In this document: positions 1 through 6,009 of the stretch, piece by piece
How the letters are laid out: each line of letters opens with the position of its first letter
Position numbering within the stretch: position 1 is the stretch's first letter
NCBI GenBank assembly: GCA_964388085.1
Contig: CAYLZW010000275.1
Coordinates: forward strand, 1 to 7,668
Direction: 5' to 3'
DNA: 7,668 nucleotides
From: CAYLZW01 sp964388085
GTDB taxonomy: Bacteria > Myxococcota > UBA727 > CAYLZW01
Made by a program: the position numbers and the translations under genes
The notes under the pieces: model-generated
What the model was told of the DNA's origin: nothing
Database searches by the model: none
What the model saw: only the letters and a program-made list of their open reading frames with translations

Positions 1-1733
1 CCGCCGTCGAGCTCTACCGACCGGGACCCATGCAGTCTGGCATGGTCGACGACTTCATCGATCGCAATCACGGTCGCAAGAAGGTCGAGTACCCGCACAT
101 CCTCCTGAAGGACGTGCTCGAGCCGACCTACGGCACCATCGTCTACCAGGAGCAGGTGATGCAGGCCGCGCAGGTGCTCGGCGGCTACTCGCTCGGCGGC
201 GCCGATCTGCTGCGGCGCGCCATGGGCAAGAAGAAGCTCGAGGAGATGCAGAAGCAGCGCAGCATGTTCGTCAGCGGCGCCAAGGACATTCACGGCATCC
301 CCGAGGAGGAGTCGGGCGCGATCTTCGACCTCATCGAGAAGTTCGCCGGCTACGGCTTCAACAAGAGCCACTCGGCCGCCTACGCGCTCATCACCTTCCA
401 GACCGGTTACCTGAAGTGCTTCTACCCGGTGGAGTTCATGGCGGCGCTCTTGACGACGGAGATGAGCTCGTCGGACAACATCGTGAAGTACATTCACGAG
501 GCGCGCACGCATGGCATCGGCGTGCTGCCGCCCGACGTCAACATCTCCGACCGGCGCTTCACGGTCGATTACGACGTCGACGACGCCACTCGGAACCGGC
601 GGCGCAACCGCAACACCGCCTACGGCCGCATCCGCTTCGGCCTCGGCGCCGTCAAGGGGCTCGGTGACGCCACCATCGACGCCATCAAGGAGACGCGCGA
701 GCGCGTCGGCGGCTTCAGCGACCTGTACCACTTCTGCGAGGAGGTCCCCGACGGCAAGCTGAACAAGAAGGTGCTCGAGGTGCTCGTGAAGTCGGGCGCC
801 ATGGACTCCTTCGGGCGCACGCGCGCGCAGCACTACGCCACCATCGAGCGCGCGCTCGAGAGCGTGCAGCAGCTCAAGAAGGACCGGGCCTCGGGGCAGG
901 TGAATATGTTCGATATGTTCGCCGCCGCCGGTGGCGGTGGGGGCGTCGAGAAGATCTTCCTCGACGTGCCGGGGCGCGCCAATGAGGAGTGGCCCGAGAA
1001 GGAGCGGCTCGCGTTCGAGCGCGAGGCGGTCGGCTTTTATCTCTCGGGTCACCCGCTCGACCGCTACGTCGAGGACGCGAAGAAGCTCGGCGCCGTCGCC
1101 ACCACCGAGCTCCTGCAGCAGCGGCACAACAGCGAGGCGCAGATCGTCGGCATCGTGGCGTCGCTGCGCGAGCGTCCGCTCAAGAGCGGCGACGGACGCT
1201 GGGCCGCCGTGGTGGTCGAAGACACCTTCGGGCAGGCGGAGGTGCTGGTGTTCTCGAAGGCATACGAGGAGGCCGAGGAGAAGCTGAAGAGCGGCGAGCC
1301 CATCCTCATCAAGGGCCGGGTGCTCATCGACGACATCGATGACGACGGGCAGCAGCTCACTCCCAAGATGCGCGCCGAGACGGTGGGCCTGCTGGCCGAG
1401 GAGCAGATCAAGCGCACGCGTTGGCTCGAGGTGCACCTCGACGTGCCGGCGCGAGGGGGAGGCGCGCCGCTCGAGGAGCGCTTCGATCCGAACGCCGCGC
1501 CGCACCGCGCGCGCGACGAGGCGGACACCGAGCGCGCCTTCGAGAGCCTGGCCCGCATCCGCTCGCTCTGCGAGGGCCAGAAGGGCGAGACGCCCGCGCG
1601 CGTTCATCTCGCCATGCCGGCGGGCTACAACGTGCTCGTCGCCTGCGGGGAGGAGCTGAAGGTCTATCCCGACGAGAAGCTCATCCTGGAGCTCGAGCGC
1701 GTGCGCGGCGTCGCGCAGGTGATCCGCTGCTGA
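1..1733 (+). CDS. dnaE: DNA polymerase III alpha subunit, C-terminal half (partial at left edge)
   Basis: This is the catalytic subunit of the replicative polymerase. The reading frame is open from base 3 to the TGA at 1731-1733, giving 576 visible residues; family members have about 1,150-1,200, so roughly half is off the left edge. The ATG at 30 is internal, because the conserved LYRPGPMQSGMVDDFIDR motif runs across it; the Asp in MVDD is probably the third catalytic carboxylate. Further landmarks are TYGTIVYQEQVMQAAQVL and GGADLLRRAMGKKK (residues about 50-80), EKFAGYGFNKSHSAAYAL (from about residue 112), a helix-hairpin-helix-like region (about 215-275), the clamp-binding QVNMF (299-303), the YLSGHPLDRY segment (about 350), an OB-fold (about 378-445) and a C-terminal domain that corresponds to the tau-binding region in E. 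coli. Colinearity with E. coli DnaE is clear throughout. The PHP and palm domains are outside the window. No terminator is visible before the convergent neighbour 6 bases away. Confidence 0.97.
   Translation, partial: AVELYRPGPMQSGMVDDFIDRNHGRKKVEYPHILLKDVLEPTYGTIVYQEQVMQAAQVLGGYSLGGADLLRRAMGKKKLEEMQKQRSMFVSGAKDIHGIPEEESGAIFDLIEKFAGYGFNKSHSAAYALITFQTGYLKCFYPVEFMAALLTTEMSSSDNIVKYIHEARTHGIGVLPPDVNISDRRFTVDYDVDDATRNRRRNRNTAYGRIRFGLGAVKGLGDATIDAIKETRERVGGFSDLYHFCEEVPDGKLNKKVLEVLVKSGAMDSFGRTRAQHYATIERALESVQQLKKDRASGQVNMFDMFAAAGGGGGVEKIFLDVPGRANEEWPEKERLAFEREAVGFYLSGHPLDRYVEDAKKLGAVATTELLQQRHNSEAQIVGIVASLRERPLKSGDGRWAAVVVEDTFGQAEVLVFSKAYEEAEEKLKSGEPILIKGRVLIDDIDDDGQQLTPKMRAETVGLLAEEQIKRTRWLEVHLDVPARGGGAPLEERFDPNAAPHRARDEADTERAFESLARIRSLCEGQKGETPARVHLAMPAGYNVLVACGEELKVYPDEKLILELERVRGVAQVIRC
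897..911 (+). other. Internal sliding-clamp (beta) binding motif of DnaE
   Basis: The codons read Q-V-N-M-F, matching the Qxx(L/M)F clamp-binding pattern. The motif sits at the same place as QADMF in E. coli DnaE, after the helix-hairpin-helix region and before the YLSGHP segment. It is followed by DMF and then an Ala/Gly-rich stretch that is probably a flexible linker. Clamp binding is inferred from the family, not shown here. Confidence 0.8.
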
Positions 1734-1739
1734 CGGTCT

Positions 1740-3872
1740 TCAGGGCTCGATGCCGTTGAGCCGGCCGGGCGTGGACGGCGCCAGCCGAATGTCCGTGCTG
1801 GCGACGTCCGTGTCGACCCCGTCGTACACGCGCGCGAGGCTCCGGTCGGGCGCGTTCCCGTCGTCCACCAGGTCCGACGATCCGTGGCCTACCTCGAAGC
1901 TGATCCCGCCGATCAGCACCGTGCGCGGCTGCCGCCAGCCGAAGTCGGAGAGCACAAAGGTGTCGCTGTGCAGGAGGAGGCCGTGACCCGCGATGCCATC
2001 GTTCTCGAGGAAGCCGAGCTGCTCGTCGCCGACGTCCGGCGGCTCGATGCGCGCGACCGAGCTCGGGGTCTCGAGCGCCGGTCTCGCCACCACCAGGATC
2101 GCACCCGGCGCCAACGTGCCGACGGCGTCGAGCTCCAGCGTCCAATCCGCGTCGCCGCTGCCGAAGTACCGCAGCGTGGCGCCGCCGTCGGCCGCGAGAT
2201 CCACCCCTGCCGATGAGCCGTTGTAGATCTCGATGAACTCGAACGCGTCATCGCCGACGTTGTCGTACTCGACCTCGTTGATGCCGAAGCCCGGATAGGC
2301 CCCACGGCTGACCGCCACGTCCACGCGGATGGACGGCGCCCCCGACCCGGTACCCTCGCTGACGGTGACGGTGCCGCGCCCGTAGCCGGACCCGGAGACC
2401 ACGGTGAAGGTCCCCACGGCCGACTCGACGAGCGTGAAGCTGCCGTTGCTGGTCGACGTGAACAGCCCCGCGGGATCGGTGCTGACGACGAGCAGCTTGC
2501 CCGTGGTCGGGGCCGGCTGCAGCAAGGTCGCGGTGAACGCCGCGGTCTGGCTCACGCCCAGGATCGTGAACGTCGGCGTCACGCTGACGAGGGGAGAATC
2601 GCTCGGCCCCACGACGGTGACACGGGCGCGGCTCTTGCCGGTGACGCCGGGGCTGACCGCTAGAGTGGCCTCGCCTCGCGTGACTCCTGTGACCCGGACC
2701 TCGACGCTGTGCTCTCCCGCGGCGACGGGCAGCTCAGCCGACTCCGGGACCGCCACCGTCGGGGTGTCGCTCGTGAGCGCGAGGACGAGCGGCGCGCGCG
2801 CCGGCCACTCGAGCTCCGCCATGAGCGACTCGGGAGCGGTGTCGCCGCTGTCGTTATCGAACTGCCACACGCGCTCCGGCCAAAGCCGCGCGTTCGGTAC
2901 GGCGAGACCGACGTCGCCGACGTTCCTCGGCGTGATCCGCGCGATGAGATTGAACGAGCTGAGCACCCCGGTCAGCGAGGAGAAGCGTTCATTGGCGTAG
3001 GGTTGCGGCTCCAGCATCGAGTGCAACACCCTCCATTCGAGCCCCGACCTCAGCGCGACGTTCCGCGTGCCCTCCGCGACATCGACGAGGTCGTCCGCGG
3101 GCGTGGTGACGAGCAGCGAATCGAGCGACGAGGTGTTCGGCGCGCTGACGAAGGAGGCGACCTCCGCCGTGTCCAACACGCGCGGCGCTATCGCCGGCGC
3201 GCTGCCCGTCACCTCGAAGGTCACCTCGTCGAGCTCGCGCTGGCTGTTGAAGTCCGCCACCCTGCCCTCGACGTCGACCCGATCGTCCACGCTCGGGAAG
3301 CTCGCGGCGGCGGCGCCGAGGAAGACGAACACGCCGCTGAAGTCCGAGCCGGCGAAGTCGGGGCTCGCGGGATCGAGCTGCGCGTAGAAGCCGTTCCCCT
3401 CGACGAGGGTGACCACCAACCCCTCGACCCTCACGTGCCGGTCGAGCAGCGCGCCGTCTTGCTTCACGTCGTACACGGTCGCGACACACAGCGGCGCGAG
3501 GCTTGCGTCGCCGCCGGCGGGCGCGCAGTCCGGGAGACCGCCGTCCCCCTCGCCCTCCCCTTCACCTTCACCTTCGCCTTCGCCCTCGCCCTCGCCTTCG
3601 CCCTCGCCTTCGCCCTCGCCCTCACCTTCGCCTTCGCCCTCACCTTCGCCCTCACCTTCGCCCTCACCTTCGCCCTCACCTTCGCCCTCGCCCTCGCCTT
3701 CGCCCGGCTCCTGCCCTTCGAGGTAGCAGGTGTCGACGACGCACACGTAACCCGTGGCACACGGGTGTTGACCGTCACAGGCTTTGCCGTCGATCGGCAC
3801 GTCGTAGAAGCACGCGCTGACGAAGAGAAGCGCCAGCCCGAGCACGCTTTGGAGCGCGGCTCTCTGCATCAT
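1740..3872 (-). CDS. Large composite lipoprotein: Cys module, (GE)26 spacer, OB-like, Ig-like and lamin-tail-like domains
   Basis: This is a predicted exported lipoprotein of 710 residues. A hydrophobic signal peptide ends in lipobox V-S-A-C with the lipidated Cys at 21. A four-Cys module follows (C32-x5-C38-x5-C44-x4-C49), then 26 uninterrupted Gly-Glu pairs (57-108). Residues about 130-222 (HVRVEGLVVT, GFYAQL, GVFVFLG, DRVDVEGRVADF) resemble the OB-fold that accompanies ExeM/NucH-type extracellular nucleases, and about 240-322 may continue it; no nuclease catalytic domain is seen. Two beta-rich Ig-like segments lie at about 365-420 and 427-520. The C-terminus (about 527-705: GINEVEYDNVGDDAFEFIEIYN, then TLAPGAILVV, ending TPGRLNG) fits a lamin-tail domain. 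The first ATG overlaps the TGA of the upstream gene (ATGATGA-type junction), so translation is probably coupled. A second ATG at 3869 has better Shine-Dalgarno spacing. The exact function is unknown; a surface adhesion or binding role is an inference. Confidence 0.9.
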   Translation of the reverse strand: MMQRAALQSVLGLALLFVSACFYDVPIDGKACDGQHPCATGYVCVVDTCYLEGQEPGEGEGEGEGEGEGEGEGEGEGEGEGEGEGEGEGEGEGEGEGEGEGEGEGEGEGDGGLPDCAPAGGDASLAPLCVATVYDVKQDGALLDRHVRVEGLVVTLVEGNGFYAQLDPASPDFAGSDFSGVFVFLGAAAASFPSVDDRVDVEGRVADFNSQRELDEVTFEVTGSAPAIAPRVLDTAEVASFVSAPNTSSLDSLLVTTPADDLVDVAEGTRNVALRSGLEWRVLHSMLEPQPYANERFSSLTGVLSSFNLIARITPRNVGDVGLAVPNARLWPERVWQFDNDSGDTAPESLMAELEWPARAPLVLALTSDTPTVAVPESAELPVAAGEHSVEVRVTGVTRGEATLAVSPGVTGKSRARVTVVGPSDSPLVSVTPTFTILGVSQTAAFTATLLQPAPTTGKLLVVSTDPAGLFTSTSNGSFTLVESAVGTFTVVSGSGYGRGTVTVSEGTGSGAPSIRVDVAVSRGAYPGFGINEVEYDNVGDDAFEFIEIYNGSSAGVDLAADGGATLRYFGSGDADWTLELDAVGTLAPGAILVVARPALETPSSVARIEPPDVGDEQLGFLENDGIAGHGLLLHSDTFVLSDFGWRQPRTVLIGGISFEVGHGSSDLVDDGNAPDRSLARVYDGVDTDVASTDIRLAPSTPGRLNGIEP
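3549..3704 (-). repeat. Hexanucleotide tandem repeat encoding (Gly-Glu)26
   Basis: On the plus strand this is 26 units of the hexamer CCYTCR read in phase; on the coding strand each unit gives Gly-Glu. The third bases of both codons vary (GAG/GAA; GGC/GGT/GGG), so the array is imperfect at DNA level but perfect at protein level. It ends in Pro56 on one side and GDGG on the other. Since units are 6 bases, gain or loss changes linker length and not reading frame. It likely acts as a flexible, highly acidic spacer holding the distal domains away from the membrane anchor. Confidence 0.97.
3637..3684 (-). repeat. Four perfect tandem copies of a 12-base sub-repeat
   Basis: Within the hexamer array, CCCTCACCTTCG (plus strand) occurs four times head to tail without a mismatch. 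A fifth copy lies at 3619-3630, separated by one CCTTCG unit. This higher-order identity against a background of varied hexamers suggests recent expansion by slippage or unequal recombination. Confidence 0.9.
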
Positions 3873-3880
3873 TCCTCTCC
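3867..3880 (-). promoter_or_regulatory. Translational coupling site: ribosome binding site and overlapping stop/start
   Basis: Read on the minus strand, GGAGAGGA (3880-3873) directly precedes ATGATG. The TGA of the upstream gene (3871-3869) overlaps the first ATG (3872-3870). GGAG is 4 bases from the first ATG and 7 from the second, so the second (3869-3867) may be the real start; the two choices differ by only one Met. The arrangement implies one transcript and coupled translation. Confidence 0.8.
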
Positions 3881-4699
3881 ACCGAGCACGAGCTCGAGCG
3901 CGGCGACGGAGGCGCCGACGATGATCAACGCGCCCCCGACGAGGAAGGACGTGTTCGCGGCCACGCCGTAGCCGTTGGCCTCGTCGCGCTTTTGGATGGT
4001 CTCGTCCTGAAAGACGAGCTCGTTCGCCTCGTCCGCGAGGCCGGCGCCCACCAGCCCGAGACCCGCGCCACCGGCGAGGCCGACGACGCCGAGCCCCGCC
4101 ACGGCGCCGCCGCTGACGAGGAACCAGGGCAAGGAGCCGCCGTCGTCGGGGGGAGCGGTGGCGGAGCTGGCCGTCGCCGGGGGCTCGGGCGCGCTCGTGA
4201 CCACGCCGGCGGCCGGCTTCAGATCGAGCACCAGCACCTTCAGCTCCTCGTCACCGGCCGCGCCCTGGAGCCCCTGCGCGACGAGGCGCGCCACGGCGGC
4301 GTCCAGCTTCTCGGCCAGCCCCTCGAGGCTGTCTGCCTTCAAGACGACGCGCCCGGCGGCGCTCGCGGCCTCCGAGTCGAAGAGGTTGAGGGTCAGCACG
4401 TAGAGCGAGCCGAGGGTGCCGAGCTGGCCGAAGACGACGAAGCGCGCCCCCATGGCGCCGGCGACCTCGGCCAGACAAGAGGCGTCGCTCTCGCAGCCGA
4501 TGGCCTGCTTCTCTGCCTCGAGGGCGACGACCTCGCGCACGTCGGACGACGCCAGCACATCGAAGCGCTCGTGCTGCGAGAGCGAGATGGTGACGAGGTT
4601 CGTGAGGGTCGACAGCGACGCACGATCGACGCCCGCCGCGAGCCCGGCGTTCGCGAACAGCAGCACACAGACGATCAGCGGCACAGGCACATGGCGCAT
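3869..4699 (-). CDS. Secreted/membrane-anchored GC...CL-domain protein with displaced first strand
   Basis: This 276-residue protein has a signal peptide (MRHVPVPLIVCVLLFANAGLA). Residues about 22-142 form an alpha/beta domain with RFDVLASSDVREVV, the GC...CL signature (Cys69, Cys75), GAMGARFVVFGQLG and LYVLTLNLFD. The pattern resembles the periplasmic CsgG/FlgO/LpoB-like folds and is common in Myxococcota; the family assignment is my inference. A Pro/Ala linker (about 167-188) leads to two hydrophobic Gly-rich segments (about 190-222 and 247-273) with a charged loop between them, probably a membrane hairpin. Oddly, the strand motif KVLVLDLKPAAGV lies after the domain (154-166), although its divergent paralogue carries the equivalent RLLVLDVQARGAI before it. 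The ATG at 4699 is chosen because it starts the signal peptide and has a GGGGA seven bases upstream; the longer open frame upstream of it is a GC-rich shadow. First gene of a two-gene unit. Confidence 0.88.
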   Translation of the reverse strand: MRHVPVPLIVCVLLFANAGLAAGVDRASLSTLTNLVTISLSQHERFDVLASSDVREVVALEAEKQAIGCESDASCLAEVAGAMGARFVVFGQLGTLGSLYVLTLNLFDSEAASAAGRVVLKADSLEGLAEKLDAAVARLVAQGLQGAAGDEELKVLVLDLKPAAGVVTSAPEPPATASSATAPPDDGGSLPWFLVSGGAVAGLGVVGLAGGAGLGLVGAGLADEANELVFQDETIQKRDEANGYGVAANTSFLVGGALIIVGASVAALELVLGGEE

Positions 4700-4807
4700 C
4701 GTGTTGTCCCCGGGAGCACGCCCCGGGGCACCATAGCGCAGGCTGCCCGGCGAGCGCGCAGCGACGGGGCGTGACAGAGCGCATGCAAAGGTGCTCAACT
4801 CCCCCGC
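4700..4807. promoter_or_regulatory. Divergent intergenic control region
   Basis: These 108 bases separate two divergently transcribed paralogous units and must hold promoters for both. No convincing sigma-70 promoter pair is visible. The least GC-rich hexamer for the minus unit is TATGGT (4735-4730, minus strand), a possible -10 element without a clear -35. For the plus unit, GTGACA (4771-4776) could be a -35-like element, but no good -10 follows. AAAGG (4787-4791) is a weak, distant (16 bases) Shine-Dalgarno candidate for the GTG at 4808. Confidence 0.5.
4708..4728. promoter_or_regulatory. Inverted repeat overlapping the ribosome binding site of the minus-strand unit
   Basis: CCCCGGG (4708-4714) and CCCGGGG (4722-4728) are perfect 7-base inverted arms around a 7-base centre. 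On the minus strand the proximal arm contains the GGGGA that is the only ribosome-binding candidate for the ATG at 4699. It could be an RNA hairpin that hides the ribosome site or a DNA operator for a dimeric regulator. If the TATGGT at 4735 is the -10, transcription would start inside the repeat, favouring the operator reading. Confidence 0.5.
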
Positions 4808-5572
4808 GTGCGCAGCCTCGTCTCCCCCCTGCTCCTGGCGCTCGTCGTCGTCACGGCCGGCGCCGCGAGCGCCCGCGCGCAGGTCGGCGCGCGCCTGCTC
4901 GTCCTCGACGTACAGGCGCGCGGCGCGATCAGCTCCGACGAGGAGGCCGCCACCCGCGCGCTCGTCACCGACGCGCTGCGCGGCCGCGAGGGGCTGCTCG
5001 TGGCGACCAGCGCCGACGTACGCCAGCGCGCGCCGCTCGAGGCCGACAGGGCCGCCGGCTGCGAAGAGGAGCTCTGCCTCCACGAGCTCGCGGACGCGCT
5101 CGACTCCGACTTCGTGCTCTTCGGCCACGTCGAGCCGAGCGCCACCGCGGGCGACGGGAGCGGCGCCGGCCGAGTCGTCCGGCTCGGCCTGTTCGAGGAG
5201 AAGAGCGGCGAGATCATCGAGCGAGAAGAGGTCTCCGGCGCTGACATCGCGACGCTGGCGCCGTTCGTCGGCGCGGCCATGAACCGGCTGCTGGCGCCCG
5301 TGCTCGCCGAGGCCGAGCCGAACGTGTACGAGCAGCCGCTGTTCCTCGCCGGCGCGGGCGTGGCGGCGGCGGGGGCGCTGCTCGCCGTGGGCGCGGGCGG
5401 CTGGGCGCTCGAGCTCGAGCTCAGCCTCGGCGAGGCCGGCCGTCACCGCGACGTGAAGAAGCGCGCGCTCTTGCAGGGTCCGCTCGCGCTGGCGTTGGCG
5501 GGCAGCGGCGCCGCGCTCGCCGTCGTCGGGGGCGGCGCGCTGCTCACCGCGTTCCTGCTGGACCCGCCGTGA
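4808..5572 (+). CDS. Secreted/membrane-anchored GC...CL-domain protein, divergent paralogue
   Basis: This 254-residue protein starts at a GTG that opens a clear signal peptide (MRSLVSPLLLALVVVTAGAA, cleavage probably near SARA-Q); the frame is closed by a TGA at 4772-4774, and no better start lies between. The domain at about 28-165 has the usual order: first strand RLLVLDVQ (29-36), helix, LLVATSADVRQRAPLEAD, GC-x4-CL (Cys85, Cys90), ELADALDSDFVLFGHV, RLGLFEEKSGEI. It aligns in outline with the protein encoded from 4699 on the other strand, including DVR, LEA, GC...CL and FVxFG. Two hydrophobic Ala/Gly-rich segments (about 176-200 and 221-251) flank a charged loop with RHRDVKKR, likely a membrane hairpin. 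Function is unknown; a periplasmic CsgG/FlgO/LpoB-like fold is inferred. Its TGA is 11 bases before the next gene's ATG, so the two form an operon. Confidence 0.88.
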   Translation: MRSLVSPLLLALVVVTAGAASARAQVGARLLVLDVQARGAISSDEEAATRALVTDALRGREGLLVATSADVRQRAPLEADRAAGCEEELCLHELADALDSDFVLFGHVEPSATAGDGSGAGRVVRLGLFEEKSGEIIEREEVSGADIATLAPFVGAAMNRLLAPVLAEAEPNVYEQPLFLAGAGVAAAGALLAVGAGGWALELELSLGEAGRHRDVKKRALLQGPLALALAGSGAALAVVGGGALLTAFLLDPP

Positions 5573-5576
5573 GGAG
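5571..5576 (+). promoter_or_regulatory. Shine-Dalgarno site deciding the start of the small lipoprotein
   Basis: GAGGAG begins within the TGA stop of the upstream gene and lies 7 bases before the ATG at 5584. An in-frame GTG at 5569 would place this site inside the coding sequence and add five charged residues before the signal peptide, so the ATG is preferred. Confidence 0.85.
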
Positions 5577-5583
5577 TCGCCCC

Positions 5584-5841
5584 ATGCGGCACGCGCTGAT
5601 CGTGGTTCTGCTCGTCGCCGGCGTGGGGCTCAGCTCTTGTCGGCTGCTCTCGCGCGAGGTCGCGTGCTCGCGCGACGGGGACTGTCCGCGCGACGTAGGC
5701 CTCGGTTTTTGTGATGTGCCCGAAGACGCCGACGGGGGCGTCGGCGTGTGCGTCGAGGTCGATCCCTCGCCGCCGCAAGACGACGACGACGCCGGCCCCG
5801 GCTTCGTGATCCCGGACGGCGGCCTGTCGGACGCTGGCTGA
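5584..5841 (+). CDS. Small Cys-containing lipoprotein (85 residues)
   Basis: A short hydrophobic signal peptide (MRHALIVVLLVAGVG) ends in the lipobox L-S-S-C with the lipidated Cys at 19. The mature part has four further cysteines (C28-x5-C34-x8-C43-x12-C56) in a pattern like C-SRDGD-CP...C...VC. The same C-x5-C start occurs at the N-terminus of the 710-residue lipoprotein in the divergent unit. The rest is acidic and disordered-looking (DEDADGG, QDDDDAG, PDGGLSDAG). No enzyme motif is present. It is the second gene of its operon, 11 bases after its neighbour's stop, so it is likely co-produced with that GC...CL protein and may partner it at the envelope (inference). Confidence 0.85.
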   Translation: MRHALIVVLLVAGVGLSSCRLLSREVACSRDGDCPRDVGLGFCDVPEDADGGVGVCVEVDPSPPQDDDDAGPGFVIPDGGLSDAG

Positions 5842-5904
5842 TGGGAGCGCGCTCGCCCGTCGCGCTCGTCCGCCTCGACCGTTCGCCATCGGACGCGCAT
5901 CGGT

Positions 5905-5916
5905 CGGGCGCGCCCG
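5905..5916. terminator. Perfect 12-base palindrome downstream of the small lipoprotein gene
   Basis: CGGGCGCGCCCG is its own reverse complement and lies 64 bases after the lipoprotein stop. In RNA it could form a 4-base-pair stem with a CGCG loop. There is no T-tract. Such palindromes can occur by chance in DNA this GC-rich, so a termination role is only tentative. Confidence 0.2.
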
Positions 5917-5990
5917 CGTCGATTCGCTCGCGCGGGTCCGATGTGCAGGCAGCGACGAGCGAGAGGGTGACGGCGGCCAGGAGGAGAGGA

Positions 5991-6004
5991 CGGAGGCGCC
6001 TCCG
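5991..6004. terminator. Perfect 14-base palindrome just after the kinase stop
   Basis: CGGAGGCGCCTCCG is its own reverse complement and begins 5 bases beyond the kinase TAG on the minus strand. As RNA it would give a 5-base-pair stem with a GCGC loop. On the minus strand a pyrimidine-rich run (TCCTCTCCTCCT) follows, but there is no true T-tract. It may help stop transcription from either side; this is inferred from position only. Confidence 0.3.
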
Positions 6005-6009
6005 GCAGC

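Larger units (their letters stand above)
5842..6009. other. Intergenic region between convergent genes
   Basis: These 168 bases separate the stop of the small lipoprotein gene from the stop of the kinase gene. No credible coding frame is seen. It contains short GC-rich palindromes (5905-5916 and 5991-6004) and a looser inverted pair, CCCGCG at 5913-5918 with CGCGGG at 5931-5936 (12-base loop). No T-tract follows any of them on either strand, so they are not classical intrinsic terminators. Confidence 0.6.

Noticed and set aside
1064..1558. Minus-strand Ser-rich frame of 164 codons inside dnaE
   Set aside because: Ser/Arg-rich composition is what antisense of GC-rich coding DNA gives; dnaE on the plus strand is certain.
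1744..1762. GGCTC/GAGCC hairpin after dnaE as an intrinsic terminator
   Set aside because: The stem is only 5 base pairs with a 9-base loop and no T-tract, and it lies in the coding sequence of the convergent gene.
3549..3704. Hexamer array as a CRISPR-like or phase-variable on/off switch
   Set aside because: There are no spacers, and six-base units cannot shift the reading frame, so on/off phase variation by slippage is not expected.
3409..3726. Plus-strand frame with a long Ser-Pro repeat
   Set aside because: This is another reading of the same CCYTCR array; there is no signal or homologous domain outside the repeat.
3464..3778. Minus-strand frame rich in Lys-Ala-Arg repeats resembling a histone-H1-like tail
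   Set aside because: It is a shifted reading of the hexamer array, overlapping the lipoprotein gene, with no independent start signal.
2709..3971. Long plus-strand frame (420 codons) with an alternating Phe/Ala/Leu/Thr stretch
   Set aside because: It is antisense to the lipoprotein gene; the striking stretch is just the complement of the Gly-Glu hexamer array, and the minus-strand frame has a lipobox and recognisable domains.
4714..4796. GAGCAC (4714-4719) and GTGCTC (4791-4796) as a paired operator for both divergent units
   Set aside because: Only six matching bases 71 apart; expected by chance in sequence of this composition.
4700..5446. Upstream extension of the minus-strand 276-residue gene
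   Set aside because: The frame stays open because of high GC, but it is antisense to the real plus-strand gene, has Arg/Ala-rich filler composition and would bury the signal peptide. The ATG at 4699 is the sensible start.
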